Shown here: one piece after another, positions 44,988 through 55,562 of the stretch | Layout of the letters: every line of letters starts with the position of its first letter | Position numbering within the stretch: the stretch's first letter is position 1 | Source of the DNA: Paraphysomonas bandaiensis | Lineage: Eukaryota > Chrysophyceae | Assembly (NCBI GenBank): GCA_965644295.1 | Contig: CBFFRP010000324.1 | Coordinates: 186,001 to 250,000, forward strand | Reading direction: 5' to 3' | Length of the DNA: 64,000 bases | The notes under the pieces: model-generated | What the model saw: the letters and a program-made list of their open reading frames with translations, nothing else | Told to the model about the DNA's origin: nothing | Database searches by the model: none | Position numbers and translations under genes: made by a program

Positions 44988-47122
44988 CTGCCTCTTATAG
45001 TCGTATATTATCTGGGATGTCAATGTATATATTAATGGTTTACTGATGGATGGGTTATGTATGGTAGATCACTGATGGTGGCTCCTCTCCGGGGGGTACC
45101 CATATGTAGGTCGAGGGTCCCCTTTGGGGTAGAAATTTTTGAACATCTATTGAGGGGAACGATGTACGTCATAGCAAAAAAAAACGATCCATTATAGTTC
45201 AACTTACTATACATATGGATCCTATTGTGCGGTCGACAGTGGCTTTGTTGTTTTCGTAGGGGTTTTTATACTTACAAAGCTGAAAACCCCTAATATTTTA
45301 TCTACCAAAAGTATACTCTCTCACCAATTCCCCAGATTTCCAAAAGAATTCTGAAGTAACACTCCTATGAATGTGCTCTCGATACTGAGGAAGATTTGCA
45401 TGCAATGGAAGTCAAGCCTTAACGGTGACCATCACTGCTTTTGTCGCATACTGAACAGATTATGGTGGGACTAACCTACTTTATATTGGTAAGGTATATG
45501 TGTATGTTGTGTGAGATGGTCAGCCTCTTCTTCGTATCATTACCAGTGATCTTAAGCTGAGGGATGTGGGTAAGTGGAGTTACTAAAGTAAAGGGGTTGA
45601 TGATAGGATAATATCCTTTGTTTTGGTTTTGGATGAGAAGTGCTTGACGATGCGGTACCTAGGGGGGTGATGTAATAAACTCCAACGTGCTACAGTGGGG
45701 ATATGTTCGACCCTACATCTTGGCTGCCATTGTTAATATGGCAGAGGAAAAATTCTTAGAAAATCCATGCAGCGAACACTCTCAATGTTAGTAGCAGTAG
45801 ACACTGAACTGGGCAGATAATAAGATTGAACGATTCTATTTATCCCTACGTTACTAACCTACACTTGGTCTAAGAATACACCAATAACAATTCAATCTCG
45901 CCAAATGTATGAAACTCCTCCTCGAAACGTAATTGCTGATATGAGTTCAATAAATTATTGATATGATATGATGTTGTTCGCAGTTAACTAAAATATATAT
46001 GTTGTATTCTCCACTGGACTGCACACTGCACACAATACAAAATATGACTATACAATATGGTTTCGCGAATATGTGAAGATGAGGCCCTTTTCGGACGCTC
46101 ACTTTTTTGATAGCTTTTACTTTTACTGATAATAGATTAAACGGCAGAAAAGGATCACGTATTTCCACTACTTTAGTCGTAGTTCTATGCATCTATCAGA
46201 AGTTGACATTATTTGCTAAGGTTTACTATTCTCAATTGATAAGATGAAATTATAATATTATAATCATTACATAATAAAGAACCTAAGTTGTATTCGATGT
46301 GTTCAACACCATACATTTACTACTATAGTGTACAAACCACACACTCAGTGATCGTATCCTGCAGGGCTAGGAAACAATATATTGCAATATACTATTGTTA
46401 GATAGCGTTCCAACAATACTATTGATGGAGATTTTATACAGGCTCAACAATACAATTACAATATATTGCAGTATATTGACAATATATTGAAATATATTAG
46501 TATGACGAATCAGTAAGTAAACACATCCGTAGATTCCATTTTTAGTATTAGTCATTAAGATCATATGGCAACCAAACCCACAACTGCTTATAGCTCATAA
46601 AAATCCACCTCGTTCTCATCCTCTGAGCCATCATCACTGACGTCAACATCACCATATTCATCCAAAATTAATTCTTAGGATACTATCCTGTATAGTCACT
46701 AATCTTCTACTTCAGTTTCAGACTACACAATATAATGTACTAATTACATATACAGTATATCTTTCGATCCTTGCATCTCACATAATACTTCACTCAATTG
46801 CAAGTATATAGAATCTTCAGATCTCAACAGCATCGATATATCGATGTCGAAGTGCATTGTTATTGTATTTGCTTTAGATTCTTACAAATATTATATTTGC
46901 ACAAGTCACAACTGTACACACCATAGCTGCGCTGGAAATATATTTCCTAATTTCAGAGGTAGGCAGAGCAGAATTATAGCGTAAAAACTGCAAGAAGTAG
47001 GCAATGATATTTATTAACAGGATCTTGCTTAGGAGCGTCTGATAAAATAACAGCTGCTTCATACGGCGAACGATACGGTGTACTCTACACTAAAGCTTCA
47101 TAAACTGGTGCAAAAAATGCAT
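44988..47122. other. spacer with transposon remnant
   Basis: No supported host gene. The stretch holds the hAT-like remnant at 46,367-46,680 and, further right, a minus-strand frame at 46,874-47,062 whose SALPTSEIRKYISSAA may be a decayed hAT dimerisation motif. The remainder is AT-rich. Confidence 0.4.
46367..46680. mobile_element. hAT-like remnant with acidic C-terminal coding end
   Basis: Starts CAGGGCTAGGAAACAATATA, the same terminal motif as the complete element at 7,706. On the minus strand 46,595-46,678 encodes a short acidic peptide (LILDEYGDVDVSDDG then SEDENEVDFYEL and a stop). The copy at 49,296-49,615 encodes a diverged version of the same peptide. The right end is not identifiable. 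Confidence 0.55.
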
Positions 47123-47771
47123 CTAGTCATCCTCAGTGTGCTTCTCATAAGCAACCTCATCCATTAACTCCTGATACTGACTTTTTCCAGTTTCGTCCAC
47201 CTTCAAAAAGAATAAGTGCATATAAATTATATTCTTCACTCTCACACCTTGATCCGAACAAACCATCCACTCTCCACGGGTGACTCATTAACCTGCTCGG
47301 GACTTCCTTCCAGGGCCTTGAGGTAATTACAAAATTAAAAATGTCTGGACCATGTACTGTCCTCTTACATTATTCACTTCAACAATTTCTCCTTTGATTG
47401 GCATGTACACGTCACTCGCAGCCTTAACAGACTCGACAGCTCCGAAGCTCTCACTGCAAAAGATCGTTATATTCATGGAGAAAACAGTGTAAGCACGTAC
47501 CCAGCTTCGAAACTATCTCCAACATTGGGCAACTCTACGAAGACAACGTCGCCAAGAGCATCGCATGCATGCTTAGAAATTCCCACTGTTCCAATATCAC
47601 CATCCATCTACAGAATTTAAATTAATGCACTCAGGTATCATATTGCTTTGCTTAAACCTTGACATACTCGTGACTGGCAGCGAACCTGATAGAAGAAAAC
47701 AATTTCGTCTGAGTGGAACGTGTAACTGTTCGTTGAATCAATGGTGCAAACTTCAGTGCTCTTCCAAACAT
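47123..47771 (-). CDS. GCSH: glycine cleavage system H protein, mitochondrial (5 exons)
   Basis: Exons 47658-47771, 47501-47607, 47369-47453, 47248-47316 and 47123-47200 give 150 residues plus stop. Introns are 50, 47, 52 and 47 nt. It carries the lipoyl arm of the glycine decarboxylase complex, shuttling the methylamine group between P, T and L proteins. Visible features: a basic N-terminus without acidic residues ([20 protein letters not shown]) as a mitochondrial leader, [28 protein letters not shown], and the lipoylated lysine in [20 protein letters not shown]. The protein ends with [15 protein letters not shown]. It is divergent to the MRT4 gene with about 0.49 kb between the starts. All key residues are present. 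Confidence 0.94.
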
Positions 47772-48260
47772 TTTTCTTTTGTGATTTGTGATGGATAGTG
47801 GGATGCAATTGCCTAAACTATGTGAATTCAAGTTTATTGTGACAGAAAGCTATAAAGGAACATGTTACGCATGTTGCTTCGAGTATACGTATATGGTATA
47901 CATGCAACCACCTCTCAACCCCCAAAAAACATCCCTTTCATATGAATTTCTTCTAAAACATCTGTCGAATCTTAGTCCTCACCAGCAGCAACTAACTTTT
48001 ACCAGCCATTCAACGTCAAAAAACCCTCATATCCATTGCTTGGCTCTCTCCTGTGGACCGTATATAGAGAACCAGCACCTAACTATGTAGAGCGGTAGAT
48101 AACATCCAGTAAGAGTGGAGTGGAGTTGACATCATCAAATAAACTCTTTCTCTATACACAGTTTTCAAGGGGTGTTCTATTAACAACCTCAATTCATTGT
48201 AAAGACATTTTATTAATTGATATTTATATCAAACTTGTTTAGTTCTATCTCTACTGAACA
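47772..48260. promoter_or_regulatory. shared upstream region of GCSH and MRT4
   Basis: Divergent intergenic region of 0.49 kb. A frame at 47,788-48,090 is not protein-like. No specific element can be named. Confidence 0.35.
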
Positions 48261-49117
48261 ATGCCACGATCAAAGAGGAATAAGATAGGTGAGATAGACC
48301 AGATGTTACATCTATAGCTTCTAATGTAATAGTGTACAGTGTCTTTGACAAAGACACAAGCAAAAGGTCGTGAACAGAAAAGCAAATATGTGGAGTCTAT
48401 TAGAAGCGCTTTAGATGAATTCGAACATGTATACGTTTTTTCATATGAGAATATGAGAGCAGGAGCCTTTAAAGATGTGCGAATGGACTGGCGTGATAGC
48501 AGGTACCAGCTATGCCGTGTAAAAGAGAGACTATTAATAATCTCTTCAAATTTGTTAGAATATTTTTGGGGAAAAATTCTATATCTCGAATTGCTTTGGG
48601 TAGATCACCGGAAGACGAATACAAAGATAACTTGAGACATGTCAGCGAGGTATGTCACCTAATGTAACATTTATTTTGTCGTAATCTGTCGATTTTTAGA
48701 GAATAGATGGAAATGTGGGCCTTTTGTTCACAAACAGAGATAAAAAAGAGACATTAGAGTAAGTCGTTCTAATTTGTTGCTAGTGGTGATGTGATGTATA
48801 CAATGAACAGTTATTTCCACGGCTACGTGAAAGCAGAATTTGGCAAGGCTGGTACTGTACCTAACGAAGATATAATTCTCAGCCCAGGACCATTGCAGTT
48901 CCCAATTGCAATGATAGACCAGCTTCGAAAACTAGGGCTCGTGGTAGAAGCTGATAATGGTGTTCTGGTATTGAGGGAGAGATATGTTGCTGCGAAGAAT
49001 GGTGTGCCATTGACACCGGAACAAGCTAAGGTGCTGGCTCATCTGGATAAACCTGTTGACGAGTTCAAGTTACAAGTGTTGTGTGCATGGCATGATGGAG
49101 AGTTTGAAGAATTATAA
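48261..49117 (+). CDS. MRTO4: mRNA turnover protein 4 homologue, ribosome assembly factor (5 exons)
   Basis: Exons 48261-48288, 48340-48502, 48559-48649, 48700-48758 and 48811-49117 join to 215 residues. The N-terminus [20 protein letters not shown] and the region [20 protein letters not shown] match MRT4, the nucleolar uL10/P0-like factor that holds the place of P0 on pre-60S particles. Further matches: [33 protein letters not shown], and at the C-terminus [16 protein letters not shown]. The P0-type acidic stalk tail is absent, as expected for MRT4. The first exon is only 28 nt. The start ATG is the obvious one. Confidence 0.93.
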
Positions 49118-49295
49118 ATTCGTATCGTAGCCGCATAAACAAATAATATTATATGAATTTGCGCATCGAAACATATATAAAGAAGTTTGATTTTCTCTAA
49201 AACAGCAGTCTATGCTACATAATAGCCACAGTGAAGAATAACATTACATACATTCACTTGTTCTTTATTATGAGTCACAGGAGGTGTAGTTTCTA

Positions 49296-49615
49296 TTAGG
49301 GATAAGGAACAATATGTTGCAATTCTATTATTGTTACAAAGCGTCCCATCATTAATATTGATGGATTCATTTAAACCTTCCCAATAATACTATTGGTATA
49401 TATTAATGTCATTAATCAGTAATTAACATGCGTAAATTCTATATTTAGTACTTTCCATTGCGAATTGCGATCACATTATAATCTAACCATCTAACCCACT
49501 ACGCTGGCAAGCAAAGACTGTCTACTTCTTCGCTAATTACAATTTTTCTCCTACTTATTCTCTGAGCCATCATCGGTGACGTTATCATCATCACATTCAT
49601 TCAAAATTAACTGAA
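49296..49615. mobile_element. hAT-like remnant, second copy
   Basis: Begins AGGGATAAGGAACAATATGT, a diverged version of the 46,367 end, then TTACAAAGCGTCCCATCAT and CATTAATCAGTAATTAACATG in the same order as the other copies. Near its right end CTCTGAGCCATCATCGGTGA is the diverged version of CTCTGAGCCATCATCACTGA at 46,621. It is on the same strand as the 46,367 copy and opposite to the 38,678 copy. Confidence 0.55.
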
Positions 49616-49675
49616 ATATGCATGCATCCGGCCACAATTGTTGATTAGTTTTCAGAAACAGCATCACATTAAGTG

Positions 49676-50630
49676 TAGTGCACATCTAATTAATTAGCAA
49701 TAGGCGTGTGGCGTGTGAAAGTCAGAACTAATCTAGAAAAACAATTTAACTTACTAGTGCTTAACTCTGATATCCTACTATTTGGCGCTACTAAAGCTGC
49801 TTGTGCGTCACCGCAAGCACCAAGGTGCAATCACTTTCGCTCTTTGTCCGCGGTGAACAGCCCGGATGCTAGACTTCAGTAGGTAGCCCAATACCCCGGA
49901 TGCCCTTGAGGTGGGACCACTCGCGGATGACTGTTTATTCGTCAATATACCCAATGACGTCTACACGAGTGACACTAATTATAGTGTCCTTTGTACCACA
50001 CACAAACAATTGGCTATGAGTGGGCAGAACAATATCTGCTGACTATATATATTATGCGGCTCACGTTAGTTTCCCGGCGAAATATATCCGGTACTTATCT
50101 ACTAACCAACATGAGATTCGTCATCTTCTTTTTGTCGCTACTATTGCTGTCAGAACGGAGATATATTCTAACAGTATCTTTCTCACATACACATTGTCAA
50201 AATTTTATTTAATTTTGGTATTTGATTTAATCAAATTCTCTGTTTCCTGGATTTTTGCAATTCCATTCTCGAAATTCGGACCATTAGCAATGGAACTGTT
50301 TCTCGTTAAAAAGAGATAGGGGATATCTAGCCCTGAAGTTTCTGAACAAACCAAACGCTTGTGGGACATTAATATAAGTGTCACTTGTGTAAACGTGTGC
50401 GGGCCCTGACGAATGAACAGATATCCGGGAATGGGCCCACCTGGGTTTGGATTGAGCGATAGCGAAAGTGGTTGTATTTTGGTGCTGGTGTGGCGACGCA
50501 AAAGCAGCTTCCGTAGCGTTAAATAGTAGGATATTATCAGAGTTAAGCACTAGTTAGTTGAATAATGCAATGCTAAATTAGTTCTGACTCTTATACGTGT
50601 ATTGCTGATAATAAGACATTCTCGCTACTA
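49676..50630. mobile_element. 955-bp element with long terminal inverted repeats
   Basis: The left arm (49,676-49,850) is inverted relative to the right arm (50,455-50,630). Shared blocks: the left tip TAGTGCACATCT..TTAGCAATAGG against CTGATAATAAGACATTCTCGCTACTA at the right tip; GTTAAGCACTAGTTAGTTGA; GACGCAAAAGCAGCTTCCGT. The arms are at least 170 bp each and show about 20-25 percent divergence by eye. The interior has no recognisable transposase. The same ends bound the 27.5-28.0 kb element. No clear target duplication was seen. Confidence 0.55.
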
Positions 50631-51660
50631 TATTCAATTTCTATATTGTCGACGGACCACTGTTATGAACTGTTGTGTTTTGGTTGATCTGCTGGTATCG
50701 ACATCATCTTCCCAATCAACAGTAGTTGGGGTATTGTGTTTTTCATGTGTTCAACAGGGTAAGTAGAGCAGCTTGACATGCACCATCATATATATATATG
50801 TAGGTATTGTATTGACAGTGTAGTATATCTTTACCACATTCGCAGTGTGTGGTCTCGCATTCACTTTAAAAGGAATGATAAGGCTATTCTAGTTTTCTTT
50901 TGATCTCTCCCTCTTCAGACTTCTTGTAACGTTGAGGTGTACAGAGTACAGATATACTGGCCTTGTATCGTTTCGTCCTCTCCTGCAGTAGTTGAAGATC
51001 ACAATATTTTTTCGTTATCACGCCGTCAGATGTAGTGGAATATGGCTTTATACTCGTTTAACAGTGCGAGTAGTATGTGATTCATGCTGATGCATACCAG
51101 CATACCGTGAATAGACTATATGTAGTTGAAGTAGATTGTGGGTAATACGCTTGCTGTAGTCCAGCTGCTGAACACTTGATTGTATATAGCTTTCGTAGCG
51201 TTATAAGAATATGAGCTCTAGTTAGTTGTGTTTGACTATCTATCTAGAAGAAGTCTATCTAGCTTGACTAGTGTCCATCCAGCTACTCATCTGATACTGA
51301 TGCTAGACGCCTATTGCTCATATTAAGACTTTCACACTGAACACTTGATAAAACCTGTATGTTTTTTTCTATACCACTATTATTTTCAGTAAAAGCTTAA
51401 GATCAAACGTAAGCATTAATACCTTTTTAATAGCAACAATTACGCCGAATAAAACTACGGGCTATACATAAAAATATAGATTCGATAAATCTAAAACCTA
51501 TAAATTAAAATCTTTTATTTAAGAAATTGTTGCGCTGTATGTTATCAGGTAAAGGTTGAGGTTAATTCATACATTACATTTCAAACCATTTCTGCCATAC
51601 GCACCAAAATAAAGTACTAGTAGTATGATAGTTTTGTTTATACTTGTTTACTATTACAGT

Positions 51661-54600
51661 CTAGTCCAGGCTTGTTGCAACCCAACGTCCATTGCTGAAC
51701 GTCGCCACTCTTCGAAGCATCTCTCTAAATACAGGAGCAAATTGATCAGGCAAATCGCGGAAGTTCTCCAGTATAGCTTCTGTTGTCAAACCCTGGGCTG
51801 CAGCGGGTTGACGGAACACTCGCTGTAGCCTTGCAAGAATCGATACTGTGCTTCCATCTCCAGTCTGAATCGGAATCGTACTATTTGTGTGTGGAGGGGG
51901 CTCACTGCCAGCAGACGATCGACCGTTCACACGACGTAGACCAGCAAGCATTGATGCAGCTCCCCTGCCACGGCCTCGTCCACGGCTGCTCGCTCGGAAT
52001 GCACTAGACTCAGGTGGTACATTATCGGGGTAAATGTTGTTGGAGTTTCGCAGATGAACGAGGGCATCGTCAACTGCCTTTCTAGCAAGTTCAGATACTC
52101 TGGCATCCTGTGCTCGTCCTTGTCCACGACGTGAACGACTTGATCCACCTTCGAAATACCCGTGGTCATAAACAGCGGAGATTGCTTCGCCGTTGAACAG
52201 CGCTTGCAAGAGGCGTCTATCACGATCGTCAGTGCCGCTGGAGGTATCAGCAGGTGATTGGGCTGTTGGATTTTCAACAGGAGCAATAACGTACCCACCA
52301 TCACTGGTTTCATCGCCTCGGTGGTGGATACCATTCCCCTGTGTAACATCGGTGTCTTCACGATCGTCCTCATCCTGTTCTAAGTCTACCTCACCCTCCA
52401 TGGGCAAATCTAAATACTTCTCCACAGGGTTATCATCAGAACCACCCAGCTCAAACAACTCGCGTATATCCGAATGAGAGAAGAAACGCTTTTGCCGTGG
52501 ATTATCTAGAATCCGATTAGTCAGGAGAAGTTTAAATATCTGCCGCTGATAAATCTTCTCTTCTATGGTGCCCTTGGTAACAAGGCGGTAAACAGTAACT
52601 TCACGCTTCTGACCAATCCTCCACGCCCGCTCCCTAGCCTGTATATCAGTCTGTGGGTTCCAATCGGGGTCCACAACAACAACTCGATTAGCGGCAGTTA
52701 ACGATATTCCTACCCCTCCAGTACGTGTTGTAAGTAGAAGGGCAAAAACGGAATCATCGGTATTGAACTTCCTCACGATTCCGTCTCGTTTCGACACAGG
52801 GGTTAGTCCATCTAGCCTCATATATGAGAGGCCGAGTTGCCCCAACATGACGTCGATCATATGCATCATCCCATGCATCTGACAAAATATTAATACCTTG
52901 TGATTCTCAGACTTCCACAGAGGGAGAATTTTCTGAAGAACTAGAAGCTTTCCTGACTCTTCCCATGGAATATCCCCAGTTCTAAGTCGGGCGACATCAG
53001 GATCCTCGTCACAATCACCACTAGAAATTGAGTCGGATTTGTGCCACTTAATGCTTCCCTGTTGGTACGCAAGAAGAGGGTGATTGCACAGCTTCCGGAG
53101 GGTCATGATGGCCTTAAACGCGGGTCCCATACGACGAATTGCCCTTTCCACTTCTGGAGAAGAAATAACTTCTTTGTAAATTTCCCGCTGCTGTGGTGAT
53201 AGCACGCAAAATATAACCTATACAAACAGAATACACACAAGAAGTAACGATTAGTATATTCCTAGTACTGTAAGATTCAAACCTGTTCAGTTTTGTTCGG
53301 TAAACTAACATGACCGATAACATCATCCTTTCGCCGGCGCAATAGAAACGGGCGAATCATAGCCTGCAGTGTTGTGGCGGTGCGAATAGCTATCTCCGAT
53401 TGCAGATGTGTGGCAGTACTATAACCACCAATTCTAATCGGATCAGCAAATTCAATTTCGAAAGCTGTGAGTGTACCAAGCCGCCCAGGAAATACAAAAT
53501 CGAAGAGACTCCAGAGCTCTTTCAAGGAATTTTGGATGGGAGTCCCTGAAAGGATGAGTCGATGATAAGATGGAAGCGCCTTACATACTGATGTAATCTC
53601 CGCATCGGGGTTTTTAATTTTCTGGCCCTCGTCCAGGCAAACTGCCGCCCACCTGGTGTTAAGGAGTAAACCCTTCATTCTCCTTAAACCCTCGTATGAT
53701 ACAACAACAACAACGCCATCTGGGGCGGGATGGTTAGCCGTGGGAGAAGATATGCGTTGTAAAGCCCTCCCTATGGCCTTCGTACTAACAGACTGAATAG
53801 CAGCGAATGATGGACTAATGGAATGCATGATCACCGTTCGCAGCTCCGGTGCCCAGCGATGCATCTCACGGAGCCAATGGTTCTGTACAGTAGCCGGACA
53901 AACAATCAGAAGCATCGGACTTTGCCGTTGTCCAGCCTGGACATATCGCTCTTTCTCCGCCCACGCTACTGCAGAATAATGTACACATAGCTGAGCCGTT
54001 TTTCCTAAAAGTAAGAAAAAGACAACACAAGGACTTTAATACAACAATGACACTTTTCACATTTACAGGCACTAACCGAGTCCCATCTCGTCACCTGGGT
54101 GCATTATCATTAGTTCTAGGCGAATGAGTATTATTTTACACTTACCCAGAATTCCTCCAGACCCACCACCACTCCGATACAGATTCCACATCCACTCAGT
54201 TCCTTCTCTCTGATATACATATAGGTTCTCCCAGGCCTTTCCGTCTACCCAAGCACCATGGGGAGTCAGCACTGCTCCTTCATTGGGGGGACGCGGCGGT
54301 TCCGAGAGACCACTACCTTGTTGAGATTCTAAGTTCGTGCTATGAGATGCAGAGAGAAGGTTCGTTATTCCCTCTCTATGAGACTGTAGGCGAGCCAAAT
54401 ATACCTCTAGCTCCCAGTCGTCGACAACTGTCACTGTATCACCTTTCACCCGGCTTCCAGCATTACTTTTTCTGGTCGACGATGCAGTGGTACCTTTGTG
54501 CTCTAATTCATCATCATCATCACTGACGGCAGAGCAAGTACCACTTCGAGGACTGCTGTTCCACTCATACTCCACATCCCCATCAACAGACTCCTCTTCC

Positions 54601-55562
54601 TCCGCGTCAGCGAAATCTATTTCATCATGAGCAATCAATCGTTTGTTCGGCCGACATCTATCCGCAGAGGACGACGACAATGTAGAGGAGCGACGAGAAC
54701 ATCTGTCAAGATGGCGGTCCATCACACTATCTGCTGAGCTACCTGGTTGAATTGCCACCATACACATGCATAAAGGACACTGCACTTCTTGCACATTACT
54801 GCTCGCTCCTTGGGATCCGCAGTCTGCTGTTGCACGACGGCGTTGGCTTCGACGCGAAACTACTGGTGTCATGTCGGGCGTACGCTCAGCCGTCGTGCGC
54901 AGAGAAGAGCGTGTACTCGGAACTGGCACACTCATACCACCACTAGGAGGGATTCTAGTATCACTCTTACTGCTCTCAACAGTGGAGCCTCTCTGTCTAT
55001 CATCTGATTGCTTAGCTTCTTCGTGTAGCTGCGATATACTCAACTCCATTGCATTTCTTTTGGCTTTAGTAATCTCACTATCACGCACTTTAGCCATTCT
55101 ATCACGTGTTCTGGGCCGATGAAATGTAACCCGCATATCCCTATTGGCCTCAAGACGAGATACATCCTCATCATTCACAGTCTGTGTAGCCCGAACCTCT
55201 GGACGATCCGGCTGTATTGTATTGTTTCTCGGAGCCATCTGAACAGATAGCATGTCCTCTGGATCCAATTCAACCGCATCAGCAGATTGTTTCCTACATA
55301 CATTCTGTAGGAAACGATATTTTAATAATAAAAGATTGTAATCTCCTCCTGTGGAAGGTTCATATGTATCGATCTCATTCCTTAATTTATGTAGTAGATT
55401 ATTCAGTGATACACTCGAGAGTTGTGGAAGATCTCGTACAGTAGGTTGAAGAATTGGATTACTTGAAGTGATTGACTTCACAATTTTTTCACGTAAAATT
55501 CTTTGTTGAACAACTTTTTCATCTACTAAATTCACACCCATTTCACTTAATAATGTATCCAT
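51661..55562 (-). CDS. ERCC6: CSB/ERCC6 (Rad26) SNF2-family ATPase, 4 exons, about 1,237 residues
   Basis: Exons 54146-55562, 54077-54094, 53283-54004 and 51661-53217; introns 51, 72 and 65 nt. Acts in transcription-coupled repair by binding stalled RNA polymerase II. Seen: ATP-binding GDEMGLGKTAQL, DEGQ box (LDEGQKIKNP), LSGTPIQNSLKELWSLFDFV, and helicase C-terminal block with LLLTTRTGGVGISLTAANRV and QARERAWRIGQK. After the motor comes FSHSDIRELFELG, the CSB signature. The C-terminus (GLTTEAILENFRDLPDQFAP, FREMLRRV) matches the CSB winged-helix domain. Before it is an RG-rich stretch (SRGRGRGRG). The N-terminus has a C-x2-C..H-x3-C finger (residues 262-288, CPLC..HLDRC) of Rad18/UBZ4 type. 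The second exon is only 18 nt. The leucine-latch region of CSB was not resolved. Confidence 0.92.

Larger units (their letters stand above)
49118..51660. other. repeat-rich intergenic region
   Basis: No supported gene over 2.5 kb. Contains a hAT-like remnant (49,296-49,615), a large inverted-repeat element (49,676-50,630) and a further partial copy near 51,180-51,340. Open frames near 50,000-50,500 overlap on both strands and lack domain character. Confidence 0.45.
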
